Assembly: GCF_001571065.1 (NCBI RefSeq)
Contig: NZ_BCSW01000014.1
Location: forward strand, 1 to 64,000
DNA: 64,000 bases
Direction: 5' to 3'
Origin: Dietzia cinnamea NBRC 102147
Lineage (GTDB): Bacteria; Actinomycetota; Actinomycetes; Mycobacteriales; Mycobacteriaceae
The translations under genes were made by a program, and so were the position numbers. The notes under the pieces were generated by a model. The model was not told where the DNA came from, ran no database searches, and saw only the letters and a program-made list of their open reading frames with translations. Below, in pieces: positions 16,743 through 25,558 of the stretch (the first letter of the stretch is position 1; each line of letters starts with the position of its first letter).

Positions 16743-18491
16743 TCACCCGATCGGCCACTCCCCGATCGCGGTGAGGTCCTCCGCGGCCGCGGTCACCGCG
16801 GTGGGCTCGCAGGCGAAGCCGACGGCCTCCGAGCCGTCCGCGAGGGTCACCCGGCCGAGCTGCATGGGTCTGGGCAGCTCGTCGAGGAACGCGCCGAGCG
16901 CCGCCGGGGACATCGTCCACCTCTCGCCGAGCAGTTCCGCGCCCTCGGCGTGCCGCAGGACGCCGGGCTTGGGCGGGTCCGTGTCAAGCCGGTACATCCG
17001 GTAGTCGGCGCTGGACCGCACGACGCCACGCCAGACCGCGCCGCGTCCGGTGAGTTGGTGGTCGAGCGGGCCGCCCCGGCGGTGGGCACCGAACACCACC
17101 AGGTCCACGGTCGGCGCGCCCGCGCCCAGGGGCCACGGTTCGAGCGGCTCGGTGGCGGCCTCGCGCTCCCCGGCGAACTCTGCCGCGAGGGCCGCCGCGA
17201 TGTCGGCCACCACGCCGTCGTGGAACGGCCTGCCCACCACGGTGACGCCGAACGTCGCCGTACCGCGGTCCGCCTCGTCCACCTCTCCCGCCGGGACGGC
17301 CACCGCGCAGAGGTCGAAGAGGTTGCAGAAGTTCGTGTAGGTCCCCATCCGGCTGTTGAGGGCGACCGGGTCGGCCTGCACCTGCGCGATCGTCGGATGG
17401 AACGGCGCCGTCGGCACCAGCAGCGCCGCCGCGCCCAGGCGGTCGAGCTCGGCCAGGGCCCGGCGGCGCAGCGCCTCGACGGTCCGCCGGTCCCGCAGCA
17501 GGTCCACCGCCCGCACATCGCGGGCGGGCGCGATGATGCCGCGCACGGTCGGATCGATACCGGCATCGGCGGCCCCGTCGGCCCCGTCGAGGAAGGCGCC
17601 GACCGCCTCGTACCGCTCGGCGACGAGCGCGCCGTCGTAGAGCAGCCGGGCGGCGGCGAGGAACGGCGCGAGATCGATCTCCACCACGCGGAACCCGCGG
17701 TCGCGGGCCGCGTCGACGGCCGCGGCGAACGCCTCGGCCCAGCCGGGCGCCATGGCGGTCAGCTCGCGCGGGACCGCGATCGTCGCCCCCGGCGCCGCGG
17801 CGAGCGGGGCGTCCGCGGGCCAGCTCCGCGTGCCGTCGCCGCCCGCCATCACGCCGGTCGCACGGGAGGCCGTGCGCACGTCGCGGGCGAAGATCGTCAC
17901 GCAGTCGTAGCTCGCGCAGGCCGGGACGACGCCGTCGGTGGAGACCACGCCGAGGCTGGGCTTGATCCCCACGATGCCGTTGAGTGCGGCGGGGATCCGC
18001 CCCGACCCGGCGGTGTCGGTGCCGATCGCCAGATCGCAGATGCCCAGTGCGACCGCCACCGCGGATCCCGAGCTCGACCCGCCCGAGACGTGGTCCGGCC
18101 GGTGCGCGGCCCGCACGGCGCCGTAGGGACTGCGGGTGCCGACCAATCCGGTCGCGAACTGGTCGAGGTTGGTCACCCCCACCACCACCGCACCGGCCGC
18201 GCGCAGACGGGCGACGGCGACCGCGTCCTGCTCCGGGACGGAGGCGAACCCCGGGCACGCGGCGGTCGTGGGTATCCCGGCGACGTCGACGTTGTTCTTG
18301 ACCGCCAGCGTCATCCCGGCGAGGGGCGCGCCGGCGGCGAGGGAGGCCGCCATGTCGGCGATGATCGCCTCCCGGTCGCGCACCTGCAGGAACACCTCCG
18401 GCCGGTCGGCCTCCGCGAGTCGGGTCAGCACGGCGTCGACCAGTGACGCGGCCCGGTCCCGGAGCGTGGCAGCCGTCGTCGCGGCGCTCAT
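16743..18491 (-). CDS. atzF: allophanate hydrolase
   Basis: A 582-residue amidase-signature enzyme converting allophanate to ammonia and carbon dioxide, the last step of the urea/guanidine carboxylase route. The Ser-cisSer-Lys triad is visible as LAVKNNVDVAG, GGSSSGSAVAVA and DTAGSGR. A C-terminal domain from about 460 (VDLVVFGAHRRGGPLDHQL to GEWPIG) is the small accessory domain typical of full-length allophanate hydrolases. The start ATG at 18491 overlaps the upstream carboxyltransferase gene by four bases. The same frame continues upstream as an antisense-like artefact. Confidence 0.92.
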   Translation of the reverse strand: MSAATTAATLRDRAASLVDAVLTRLAEADRPEVFLQVRDREAIIADMAASLAAGAPLAGMTLAVKNNVDVAGIPTTAACPGFASVPEQDAVAVARLRAAGAVVVGVTNLDQFATGLVGTRSPYGAVRAAHRPDHVSGGSSSGSAVAVALGICDLAIGTDTAGSGRIPAALNGIVGIKPSLGVVSTDGVVPACASYDCVTIFARDVRTASRATGVMAGGDGTRSWPADAPLAAAPGATIAVPRELTAMAPGWAEAFAAAVDAARDRGFRVVEIDLAPFLAAARLLYDGALVAERYEAVGAFLDGADGAADAGIDPTVRGIIAPARDVRAVDLLRDRRTVEALRRRALAELDRLGAAALLVPTAPFHPTIAQVQADPVALNSRMGTYTNFCNLFDLCAVAVPAGEVDEADRGTATFGVTVVGRPFHDGVVADIAAALAAEFAGEREAATEPLEPWPLGAGAPTVDLVVFGAHRRGGPLDHQLTGRGAVWRGVVRSSADYRMYRLDTDPPKPGVLRHAEGAELLGERWTMSPAALGAFLDELPRPMQLGRVTLADGSEAVGFACEPTAVTAAAEDLTAIGEWPIG

Positions 18492-20470
18492 GCGCTGAGC
18501 TCCCCGCTGGCGGCCCAGCGCGCGAACTCCTCGGCACGGGCGTGCTCCATGCGGCGCCTCGCGGAGGCGATGGAGTCGGCCTCGCGCTCGCAGAAGGCGT
18601 TGTGCTCGGCCAGGGAGAACGTGCCGTCGGTGATGTCGACGCGCCCGCGCCCGGCGGCGGTGTCGGCCCGCAGGTCGGCCAGCTCCTCGGAGGTCACCGG
18701 GTACCAGGAGATGCGGTCGAAGTGCCGCAGCAGCCACGGGTGCTCGGCGTCGAAGCCCGGTGCCGGTTCCGGGTGTCGGTGGTTCCACACCTGGGTGGTG
18801 CGGCCCACGAACTGGTAGCCGCCGGGCCCCTCCATGCCGTAGATGCACAGGTACGCGCCACCGATACCCACAGAGTTCTCGGCGGTCCACGTCCGGGCGG
18901 GGTTGTACTTGGTCGTCACCAGGCGGTGACGCGGGTCCAGCGGCGTGGCGACGGGCGCGCCCAGGTAGACGTCCCCCAAGCCCAGGACCATGTATTCGGC
19001 CTCGAAGACGGTGCGGTACACGTCGTCGGCGGTCTCCAGCCCGTTCATCCGGCGGATGAACTCGATGTTCCACGGGCACCACGGGGCGTCGTCGCGCACG
19101 CCGTACATGTAGCGCTCGATCGCCTCCCGGGTGGCGGGGTCGTCCCAGCTCAGGGGGAGTCGGACGTGACGGCTCGGCACGACCAGCGACTCGGCGGCGG
19201 GCAGGGCGGCCTCGGCCTCGCGGAGGGCGTCCAGGGTCGACGACACGGTGCTGCGCCCGGGGGTGATCTTGACCTGCAGCGACCGGATGCCCGGGGTGAG
19301 GTCCTGCTGTCCGGGCACGGGGTTGGACAGCAGGTGCAGGTAGAGGGCGTGCGCGCGGGCGCGGAGCTCCAGGTCGAGCTCCATCCGCCCGTATTCGACC
19401 AGGACGTTGTCGTCCCCGCCTCGGCGGTAGGTGATCTCGGTGAGCCCGTCCGCGGTGTGCCCGCGGCCCAGCACGCCGTCGTCGCGGTCCCCGCCGTCGC
19501 CGAGGACGTACGGACGGCCCGCGCCCCGCGAGCCCCCGACGCCGACCCGGTCGGGCACGGCGTCCACGCGGACCCGCACGAACCGCACGGTGTCGCCCGG
19601 CGCCAGTTGCCCGAGCTTCCACCGGTCGCTGCTCACCACCGTGACCGGGCAGACGAAGCCGCCCAGGCTCGGGCCGTCCGGGCCGAGCAGGATCGGGGTG
19701 TCGCCGGTGAAGTCCAGCGCGCCCACCGAGTAAGCGTTGTCGTGGAGGTTTGACGGGTGCAGCCCGGCCTCGCCGCCGTCGGGCCGGGCCCACTTCGGTC
19801 GCGGCCCCTCGAGACGGACGCCCGTGCGGTCGGAGTTGAAGTGCACCGAGTAGGTGGACGCGTACAGCTCGTCCATCCCGGCGCGGGTGAGGAAGTCGGG
19901 AGCGCCGTGGGGCCCCTCGGCGACCGCGACGTGCCAGTGGTGGCCGATGGCGGGGATCTCCTCGGCGCAGATCCGGCGGGGTGTCGCGGGCCCGGGCTCA
20001 CCGACGGCGAGCGTGTCCCCCGCGGTGAGGGCGCGGCCCTCGTGGCCACCGAACCGCCCCAGGGTGAAGGTCGACGACGACCCGAGGTACTGCTGCACGT
20101 CGATCCCGCCGCGCACGGCCACGTAGACGCGCATCCCCGGTCCGCTGATCACCGGGATGTCGAGCTCCTCCCCGGCCGCCAGGGGGACCGGTTTCCACTG
20201 GGCCACCGGCCGCCCGGCCACGGTGGGCCGCACGTGCGCGCCGCCCACGCACACCGTGACCGGGACGTCCGCCCGGAGCCGGAGGCCGCCGCGGGTGCAC
20301 TCCAGGCCGGCGGCGCCCTCGGGATTTCCCACGGCGAGGTTCGCCAGCCGCAGCGACTGGTCGTCCATCGCGCCGGAGGGCGGGACGCCCACCCCCCAGT
20401 ACCCGACGCGGCCGGGCCAGTCCTGGACGGTGGTGATGAGGCCGGGGGCGAGGATCTCGAGGCGGGTCAT
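18488..20470 (-). CDS. urea/guanidine carboxylase carboxyltransferase (KipA-KipI) without biotin carboxylase or biotin domain
   Basis: A 660-residue protein matching only the central carboxyltransferase of urea carboxylase. A KipA/AHS2 half comes first (MTRLEILAPGLITTVQDWPGR, GVPPSGAMD, to about 330), then a KipI/AHS1 half (about 365-570, with GIRSLQVKI and KYNPARTWTAENSVGIGG), and a helical tail (EELADLRADT, FSLAEHNAFCEREAD). Full urea carboxylases are about 1200 residues, with an N-terminal biotin carboxylase and a C-terminal biotinyl domain; both are missing and the frame is bounded by its own start and stop. It either borrows a biotin carboxylase encoded elsewhere or performs a different reaction. 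Confidence 0.88.
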   Translation of the reverse strand: MTRLEILAPGLITTVQDWPGRVGYWGVGVPPSGAMDDQSLRLANLAVGNPEGAAGLECTRGGLRLRADVPVTVCVGGAHVRPTVAGRPVAQWKPVPLAAGEELDIPVISGPGMRVYVAVRGGIDVQQYLGSSSTFTLGRFGGHEGRALTAGDTLAVGEPGPATPRRICAEEIPAIGHHWHVAVAEGPHGAPDFLTRAGMDELYASTYSVHFNSDRTGVRLEGPRPKWARPDGGEAGLHPSNLHDNAYSVGALDFTGDTPILLGPDGPSLGGFVCPVTVVSSDRWKLGQLAPGDTVRFVRVRVDAVPDRVGVGGSRGAGRPYVLGDGGDRDDGVLGRGHTADGLTEITYRRGGDDNVLVEYGRMELDLELRARAHALYLHLLSNPVPGQQDLTPGIRSLQVKITPGRSTVSSTLDALREAEAALPAAESLVVPSRHVRLPLSWDDPATREAIERYMYGVRDDAPWCPWNIEFIRRMNGLETADDVYRTVFEAEYMVLGLGDVYLGAPVATPLDPRHRLVTTKYNPARTWTAENSVGIGGAYLCIYGMEGPGGYQFVGRTTQVWNHRHPEPAPGFDAEHPWLLRHFDRISWYPVTSEELADLRADTAAGRGRVDITDGTFSLAEHNAFCEREADSIASARRRMEHARAEEFARWAASGELSA

Positions 20471-20529
20471 GGCGGGTGCTCCTGTGGTGACGGGTGGCGG
20501 GTCGGGCCGGCGCGATCAGGCCGCGGGGA

Positions 20530-21174
20530 TCAGGCGGTGACGATCATCCGGACGGGCGTCGGGTCGAAGCCGTTGCACGGGTTGTTGATCTGCGGGCAGT
20601 TGGAGACCAGCACGATCACGTCGCGGTCGGCGCGCAGCGCCAGGCTCTTGCCGGGCGCGGACCGGCCGTCGACGATCCCGAGCGTCCCGTCGGCGTCGAC
20701 GGGCACGTTCATGAAGAAGTTGACGTTGGGGACCAGGTCCCGTTTGCCGAGCCCGTGCCGGGCGCCCTCGCGCAGGAAGTTCTCCACGCAGGCGTGTTGG
20801 TGGCGGGTGTGGTGGCCGTAGCGCAGGGTGTTGGACTCCTGCGAGCAGGCGCCGCCGAGGGTGTCGTGGTTGCCCACCTCGTCGGCGGTGATGGTGACCA
20901 GCGGCTCGCCCGCGTCGTCGCGCAGGACGCTGCCGGTGGTGAGGAAGATCGAGCCCTGGGCCGCGACGGTCGCCGGTGCGCTGTAGCGGCGGGTGGCGTC
21001 GTGCGCGTCGTAGAAGAGGGTGTCGACGGCCTGGTTGCCCTCGAGGTCGACGATGGTCAGCGTCTGGCCCGCCTCCAGGACGTGGGACCAGGCGGCGCGG
21101 GCGGCCACGGTCTCGTCCGAGATCACGGTCGTGTTGGCGGGCACGATCCGGTCGGTGGTCGCTGTCTGTGTCAT
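20530..21174 (-). CDS. DUF1989 protein, urea carboxylase-associated protein 1 / carboxyguanidine deiminase subunit type
   Basis: A 214-residue DUF1989 protein. Conserved segments are VDLEGNQAVDTLFYDAHD, GNHDTLGGACSQESN, RHQHACVENFL, NFFMNVPVDADG and the C-terminal VSNCPQINNPCNGFDPTP; several Cys and His residues probably bind metal. In guanidine-using bacteria the two DUF1989 proteins beside the carboxylase (CgdA/CgdB) form a deiminase that turns carboxyguanidine into allophanate. Which subunit this is cannot be settled by eye. It lies between its paralogue (gap 11 bases) and the carboxyltransferase gene (gap 59 bases). Confidence 0.85.
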   Translation of the reverse strand: MTQTATTDRIVPANTTVISDETVAARAAWSHVLEAGQTLTIVDLEGNQAVDTLFYDAHDATRRYSAPATVAAQGSIFLTTGSVLRDDAGEPLVTITADEVGNHDTLGGACSQESNTLRYGHHTRHQHACVENFLREGARHGLGKRDLVPNVNFFMNVPVDADGTLGIVDGRSAPGKSLALRADRDVIVLVSNCPQINNPCNGFDPTPVRMIVTA

Positions 21175-21185
21175 GGCGGTTCTCC

Positions 21186-22082
21186 TCAGGAGGTCGGGGC
21201 GAGAGCGGCGGCGCGGTGGGCGGCTTCGGAGTTGGCCAGGGCGCGCCAGTACTCCTGGTCCTGCTCGACGCCGGGGAAGGTGTCGGCGACCAGGGCGTCG
21301 AGGTCCCCCGGCGCGCTCCAGGCCAGGAGCTCCACCGTCCCGGCGTGGTAGTCCGGGGACGGATCGAGCGGGTGGTCGGCCACCGCCACGGCCAGCACGA
21401 CCGGCAGATGGACGACGAGGTCGACCGCCGCGCCCGGGCCGGCGTTCCCGGTGGAGACGAGCGTGCCGTCGCCGTCGACCCGGACGCCGTGGAAGAACGA
21501 CACCGGATGGGGCAGGTCGCGCTCGGCGAGACCGTGCTTGAGCCCGGCCAGCAGCAGGAGTTCACGCCCGGCCGGCGAGTCGGACTCCGGTGAGCCGGCC
21601 CCGTAGCGTGCCGTGTTCCCGGCGAGGGTCGAAGCCCCGCACAGCGCGTCGTGGTGGCCGGAGCCGTCCGCGACGATCGTCGCGAGCACCCGGCCCTGGT
21701 CCGACAGGATCGGATGGCCGGTCCCGAGGTAGGCCTGCCACGGCACCTTGACGGTGTCGGCGGTGTTGAGCCGCTCCCAGGGCGCGTCCGCCCGCCACAG
21801 CATGAGCGAGGCGCACGCCGTGCCGTCCCTGTCGGTGAGGCGGATCCGGGTCCCGCGCGCGAGGACGACCGAGGTGTAGCGGCCTCCCGGGATCGACTCC
21901 GCCCAGGTGAGGCGGTCCGCCGGCACATCCGCCGGGGGGTGCGGCCAGTCGGTCGCGGGGACGACGGGCATCGAGTCGGTGATCTCGCCGGCCTGGGCGC
22001 GGGCGTGCTCGCGGGCGGCGGCGGTGGTGGCGGTGGTTGCGACGGTGGTGGTGGTGGTCATGAGGATGTCAGTGCTGGTCAT
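21186..22082 (-). CDS. DUF1989 protein, urea carboxylase-associated protein 2 / carboxyguanidine deiminase subunit type
   Basis: A 298-residue paralogue of the following gene, with the same pattern in its centre (SIPGGRYTSVVLARGTRIRLTDRDGTACASLMLW, HHDALCGASTL, VSFFHGVRVDGDG) and a longer C-terminal extension. A Thr/Ala-rich N terminus (MTTTTTVATTATTAA) looks disordered. The chosen ATG at 22082 follows GGAGAG and starts seven bases after the permease stop; ATG at 22061 is an alternative. It probably forms a heteromer with the neighbouring DUF1989 protein. Confidence 0.83.
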   Translation of the reverse strand: MTSTDILMTTTTTVATTATTAAAREHARAQAGEITDSMPVVPATDWPHPPADVPADRLTWAESIPGGRYTSVVLARGTRIRLTDRDGTACASLMLWRADAPWERLNTADTVKVPWQAYLGTGHPILSDQGRVLATIVADGSGHHDALCGASTLAGNTARYGAGSPESDSPAGRELLLLAGLKHGLAERDLPHPVSFFHGVRVDGDGTLVSTGNAGPGAAVDLVVHLPVVLAVAVADHPLDPSPDYHAGTVELLAWSAPGDLDALVADTFPGVEQDQEYWRALANSEAAHRAAALAPTS

Positions 22083-22089
22083 GAAAAGG

Positions 22090-23628
22090 TCACTCTCCGA
22101 TCTGAACGGGATTGGGGTGGGTCTTGCCGCGGGGGAAGCACAGGACGCCGAGCCCGACGACAGCCACGACGGTCGCCACGCCCGCCCACCGCAGCCACGG
22201 TGTCTCACCGGACGGGTCGAAGATCTCGGCCCGTGGCCAGGCGAGGTTGATGGTCATGAGCAGTCCGTACGCCACGGCGAGGACGTTGACGGGGATCCCC
22301 CAGCGGCCGAGCGAGAACAGGGGCCTGCCCTCGGCGTCGGTGAGCCGGGGGCCGTTCGGCCACCCCTTGAGTCGACGCATGAGCAGCGGTCCGGTCACGC
22401 AGAGGTAGGCCAGGTAGATGAGGATGATGCACACCGAGGCGAGCGTGGCGAAGATCGCGGAGTTGCCGACGTTGACCAGCAGGATGCCCATGCAGGCCAG
22501 TCCGATCAGAACGGACGGCGCGATCGGGGTCCCGGTCCGCGGGTGGACGCGCGAGAGAGTCGTCGAGAACGGGAGCCTGCCGTCGCGTGCCATGGAGAAC
22601 ATGAGCCGGGTGGCGGCGGTCTGGATGGCGAGGGTGCAGATGAAGATCGCGACGACGACGTCGGCGAGGAGCACCTTCCCCCAGAAGTTCCCGAGGACCG
22701 AGTTAAGTACGTAGGGAAGGCCCTCGGTCGCCAGACGCCCGTCGGTGAGGCTGGGCGCGGCCATGAGCGCTCCCAGGATCATCAGTCCACCGCCGATGGC
22801 GGAGACGGTCAGTGCCATCCGGATCGTCCGGGGCGCGATGCGGCGGGGATTGACCGTCTCCTCCGCGAGCTCGCCGGCCGAGCCGAACCCCACCATGACA
22901 TAGGCCGCCATCAGTCCCGAGACCACCCAGGCCCAGATGTACCCGGGTTGATCCCCCATGCCCGCGGTGTCGAAGACGACCTGGGGGCCGCGGACCGCGT
23001 GGGTGAACAACGCGAGGACCACGGCGATCACACCGACGATCTCGCACGTCACGCCGATGTTGTTGACGTAGGCCATCCACCGGACGCCGATGGAGTTGAT
23101 CACCGTGGTGATGACGAGCAGGACCGATCCCAGCAGGACGGCGTTCGTCGATCCGGATGGTGAGGTCAGCGCCGGGTCGTCGCCGATGATCTGGAAGCCG
23201 GACCAGATGCTCGGTAGGACGACCTGCAGGGCGATGGCCGCGGCCGAGGCGGTGACGATCTGGGCGAGGATCATGAACCATCCGCCGAACCACCCCACGA
23301 TCTCCCCGCCCATCCGGCGGGACCACTGGTAGATCGCGCCCGAGATCGGGTACCTGGCCGCCAGTTCGGCGAAGCACAACGCCACGAGGAACTGGCCGGC
23401 GAAGACGATCGGCCAGGTCCAGAAGAAGGCGGGGCCTCCGAACCCGTACCCGAGGCCGAAGAGCTGGAAGATCGTCGTGAGGATGGAGACGAACGAGAAC
23501 CCGGCCGCGAACGAGGCGAACGTCCCGAGGCTTCGGTGGAGCTGCTGTTCGTAGCCGAAGTCCGCGAGGTCGTCGTGGTCGCCCCGGCACTGCGGAGCCG
23601 GGGTGGTGAGACCGGGTGAGTCGCTCAT
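22090..23628 (-). CDS. APC-superfamily permease of the urea/guanidine-type cluster
   Basis: A 512-residue permease with about twelve membrane helices, of the amino acid-polyamine-organocation type. Typical features are FASFAAGFSFVSILTTIF at helix 1, FAELAARYPISGAIYQWSRR after helix 2 and SAGELAEETVNPRR between helices 6 and 7. As first gene of an operon with DUF1989 proteins and allophanate hydrolase, it probably imports the nitrogen compound that the pathway degrades; the substrate is inferred from context only. The ATG at 23628 follows GAGAGGAGC. Confidence 0.88.
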   Translation of the reverse strand: MSDSPGLTTPAPQCRGDHDDLADFGYEQQLHRSLGTFASFAAGFSFVSILTTIFQLFGLGYGFGGPAFFWTWPIVFAGQFLVALCFAELAARYPISGAIYQWSRRMGGEIVGWFGGWFMILAQIVTASAAAIALQVVLPSIWSGFQIIGDDPALTSPSGSTNAVLLGSVLLVITTVINSIGVRWMAYVNNIGVTCEIVGVIAVVLALFTHAVRGPQVVFDTAGMGDQPGYIWAWVVSGLMAAYVMVGFGSAGELAEETVNPRRIAPRTIRMALTVSAIGGGLMILGALMAAPSLTDGRLATEGLPYVLNSVLGNFWGKVLLADVVVAIFICTLAIQTAATRLMFSMARDGRLPFSTTLSRVHPRTGTPIAPSVLIGLACMGILLVNVGNSAIFATLASVCIILIYLAYLCVTGPLLMRRLKGWPNGPRLTDAEGRPLFSLGRWGIPVNVLAVAYGLLMTINLAWPRAEIFDPSGETPWLRWAGVATVVAVVGLGVLCFPRGKTHPNPVQIGE

Positions 23629-23636
23629 GTCCGGTG

Positions 23637-23772
23637 CTCCTCTCGGGGCGGGGGCGGTGCGACGGGCGGGTCGGTGCGACCCGGGATGCGGCGGCGCCGT
23701 TTCCTGTCAGGCGATAGTTTTCTCGCCGCGCATGACACCCGGGTTGCGCGATGTTTCGTTCCCATTAACAGG
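23637..23772 (-). promoter_or_regulatory. possible structured leader / nitrogen-control region of the permease operon
   Basis: Reading on the minus strand, CCTGT (23772-23768) can pair with ACAGG (23707-23703), enclosing two 5-bp hairpins (23749-23728 and 23727-23710). A further 7-bp hairpin CGGGTCG/CGACCCG (23667-23683) lies before the ribosome site. The AT-richer start contains TTAAT-N6-GAAAC, resembling a GlnR half-site pair. Both readings are tentative: short GC stems arise by chance, and the CCTGT arm may overlap the promoter itself. Confidence 0.3.
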
Positions 23773-23828
23773 CCCTCACGCCGCCCCCGACCCCGCCCGC
23801 AGGGGCGCTGACGTGGTCGAATGTGCTC

Positions 23829-24731
23829 ATGACAGCCGCCCGCCCAGCAAAGGCCGACCGCCCACGCGCGTGGTCCGACGGGTTGCGGCGCGAGCTGGCC
23901 GCCCGGCTCGATCCGGCCGTGGCGACCGCGGTGTGGGTGACCGGATCGGTGGGTCGCTCAGAGGCCGTCCCCGGGAGCGATCTGGAATCCCTCGCCGTCG
24001 TCGTCGACCCCGACACCCGCGCGGTACGCCGCGCCGTGGCCGCCACAGACCTGTCGGGCGCGCCGTGGTTCGCCGAGACCTCCGCGGCGTCGGCCGCCGA
24101 CCCCCGCCTGGTCCGCACGGCCGCCGGGTGGTCCGCCGCCGCCGACGGCTGGGCCGCCGACCCCGCCCGCGACCTGGGGGTGGTCCACCTGGGCCTGCTC
24201 GCCGACGCCCGCCCCCTGACCGACGGCCACGACGACCCGGAGTTCCTCCCCCGGCTGGCCGTGCGGGCCGTGCGCGCGCACCCCACGGTGCTCGCCGACG
24301 TCCTCGCGGACGCCCTGGCGACCCGGGCGTCGGTACCGTCCCGGCTCCGGGTGCCGACCCGCGCCGATCCCGTGGTGGACCTCAAGGCGACCGTCCTCAC
24401 CCCGGTCGTCAAGCTCGCGCGGTGGGCCGCCCTGCGTGCGGGGGTCACCGCCACCGCCACCGACGCGCGTCTCGACCTCGCCGCCGATCCCGACGTCCTC
24501 CCCGCCGACCGGTGGGAGTCCCTGCGCGAGGCCGCCCGCGTCGCCGCCGGGCTCCGGTGGGAGGTCCGGCTCCGCGCCGACGCCGACGGCCCCGGGACCG
24601 ACCGGGTGCCGCTGTCCCGCCTCACCGCCGCCGAGCGCGCCGGGCTCCGGGCCGCCGCGCGCGAGATCGCCGGCGCGCAGCGCACCCTCGACTACCTGCG
24701 GTCGACCGGCCAGTTCCGGCAGCCCGGATGA
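23829..24731 (+). CDS. DUF294-type nucleotidyltransferase
   Basis: A 300-residue protein with the nucleotidyltransferase fold signature of the GlnD/DUF294 group: VTGSVGRSE (39-45) followed by GSDLE (49-53), whose acidic residues bind the catalytic metal. The C-terminal helical region (VLTPVVKLARWAALRAGVT, LRAAAREIAGAQRTL) matches the helical partner domain of that family. It would transfer a nucleotide to a protein or nucleic-acid target; the target is unknown. ATG 23829 was chosen; GTG 23823 in frame is possible. Its stop overlaps the Fic gene by four bases. Confidence 0.78.
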   Translation: MTAARPAKADRPRAWSDGLRRELAARLDPAVATAVWVTGSVGRSEAVPGSDLESLAVVVDPDTRAVRRAVAATDLSGAPWFAETSAASAADPRLVRTAAGWSAAADGWAADPARDLGVVHLGLLADARPLTDGHDDPEFLPRLAVRAVRAHPTVLADVLADALATRASVPSRLRVPTRADPVVDLKATVLTPVVKLARWAALRAGVTATATDARLDLAADPDVLPADRWESLREAARVAAGLRWEVRLRADADGPGTDRVPLSRLTAAERAGLRAAAREIAGAQRTLDYLRSTGQFRQPG

Positions 24732-25558
24732 CGCGCCACCCGGCCACCGCCGCGATGCTCGCGGTATCCGCGCTCGAGGGATGGCGCCCGGATGACGACG
24801 ACGACGAGGTGCTCGGACTCGTCGACCGGGGCGTCTCCGGTCGGCTGATCCGCCTCCGCGTCCTGGAGGCGATACCCGCGGAGGCCCGCCGGCGACCCGG
24901 GCCGCGGGTCCTGGCCCGTCGCGCCCCGTACCTCTACCGGGGGACGCGGGTGCTGCAGAACTCCCTCGGGATCACCTCGGCCGGGGCTCTCGCGCGGGCG
25001 GAGGCCCTGCTCGTCGTCGCCGCCGGGGCCCGCCTCCTCCGCGCCCCGGGGCCCGCGCCGGGGACGGTGTCCGACGTCCACGCCGCGCTGTTCGGGGACG
25101 TGTACGCCTGGGCCGGGCGGCCGCGCATCGTCGACCTCGGCAGGCAGGGATCGGTGTTCGCGCCCGCGTCCCGCGTCCCGGACCTCGTCGCGCCCCTGGA
25201 GCGGCCCGCGCGGATCGTCGCCGACGCGCTGGCCTCCGCGCCGGCGGCCGCGTCCCGCCGGACGGTCGCCGCCCTGGCGCTGGCGGACTGGTACGCGCGG
25301 TTCAACCACGTGCACCCGTTCCGCGAGGGCAACGGCCGCGCGGCCGCCGTGGCCGCGACGCTCGCCGCGCGCTGCCACGGCCTCGACCTGGACTTCGGCC
25401 GGACCTCGCGCGAGATGTGGGTGCAGGCCGCCGTGTCCTCCATGCCCACCCCACCCCGCCGCTCGGTCGATCCCACGGCGCACCGGTTCGAGTTCCTCCG
25501 TGTGACGATCGACGGCAGTGTCACGATGGACCGGACCCCGACCCGGAGGACGCCCTGA
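24728..25558 (+). CDS. Fic/DOC-family protein (AMP-transferase type)
   Basis: A 276-residue Fic protein with the core motif HPFREGNGR at 196-204 and upstream flap FGDVYAWAGRPRIVDLGRQGSVFAP (about 122-146). Fic enzymes modify target proteins, usually with AMP. The arginine usually found three residues after the core (GNGRxxR) is Ala here, so activity may be altered. No inhibitory (S/T)xxxE(G/N) helix is obvious. It lies between a nucleotidyltransferase (ATGA overlap) and a TetR gene (TGATG overlap), so the three are translated together. Confidence 0.85.
   Translation: MTRHPATAAMLAVSALEGWRPDDDDDEVLGLVDRGVSGRLIRLRVLEAIPAEARRRPGPRVLARRAPYLYRGTRVLQNSLGITSAGALARAEALLVVAAGARLLRAPGPAPGTVSDVHAALFGDVYAWAGRPRIVDLGRQGSVFAPASRVPDLVAPLERPARIVADALASAPAAASRRTVAALALADWYARFNHVHPFREGNGRAAAVAATLAARCHGLDLDFGRTSREMWVQAAVSSMPTPPRRSVDPTAHRFEFLRVTIDGSVTMDRTPTRRTP

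Noticed and set aside
23637-23772. Known guanidine riboswitch (ykkC, mini-ykkC or guanidine-III) ahead of the permease
   Set aside because: The conserved sequences of those classes, including paired ACGR-loop hairpins, could not be found. Only a generic foldable leader is claimed.
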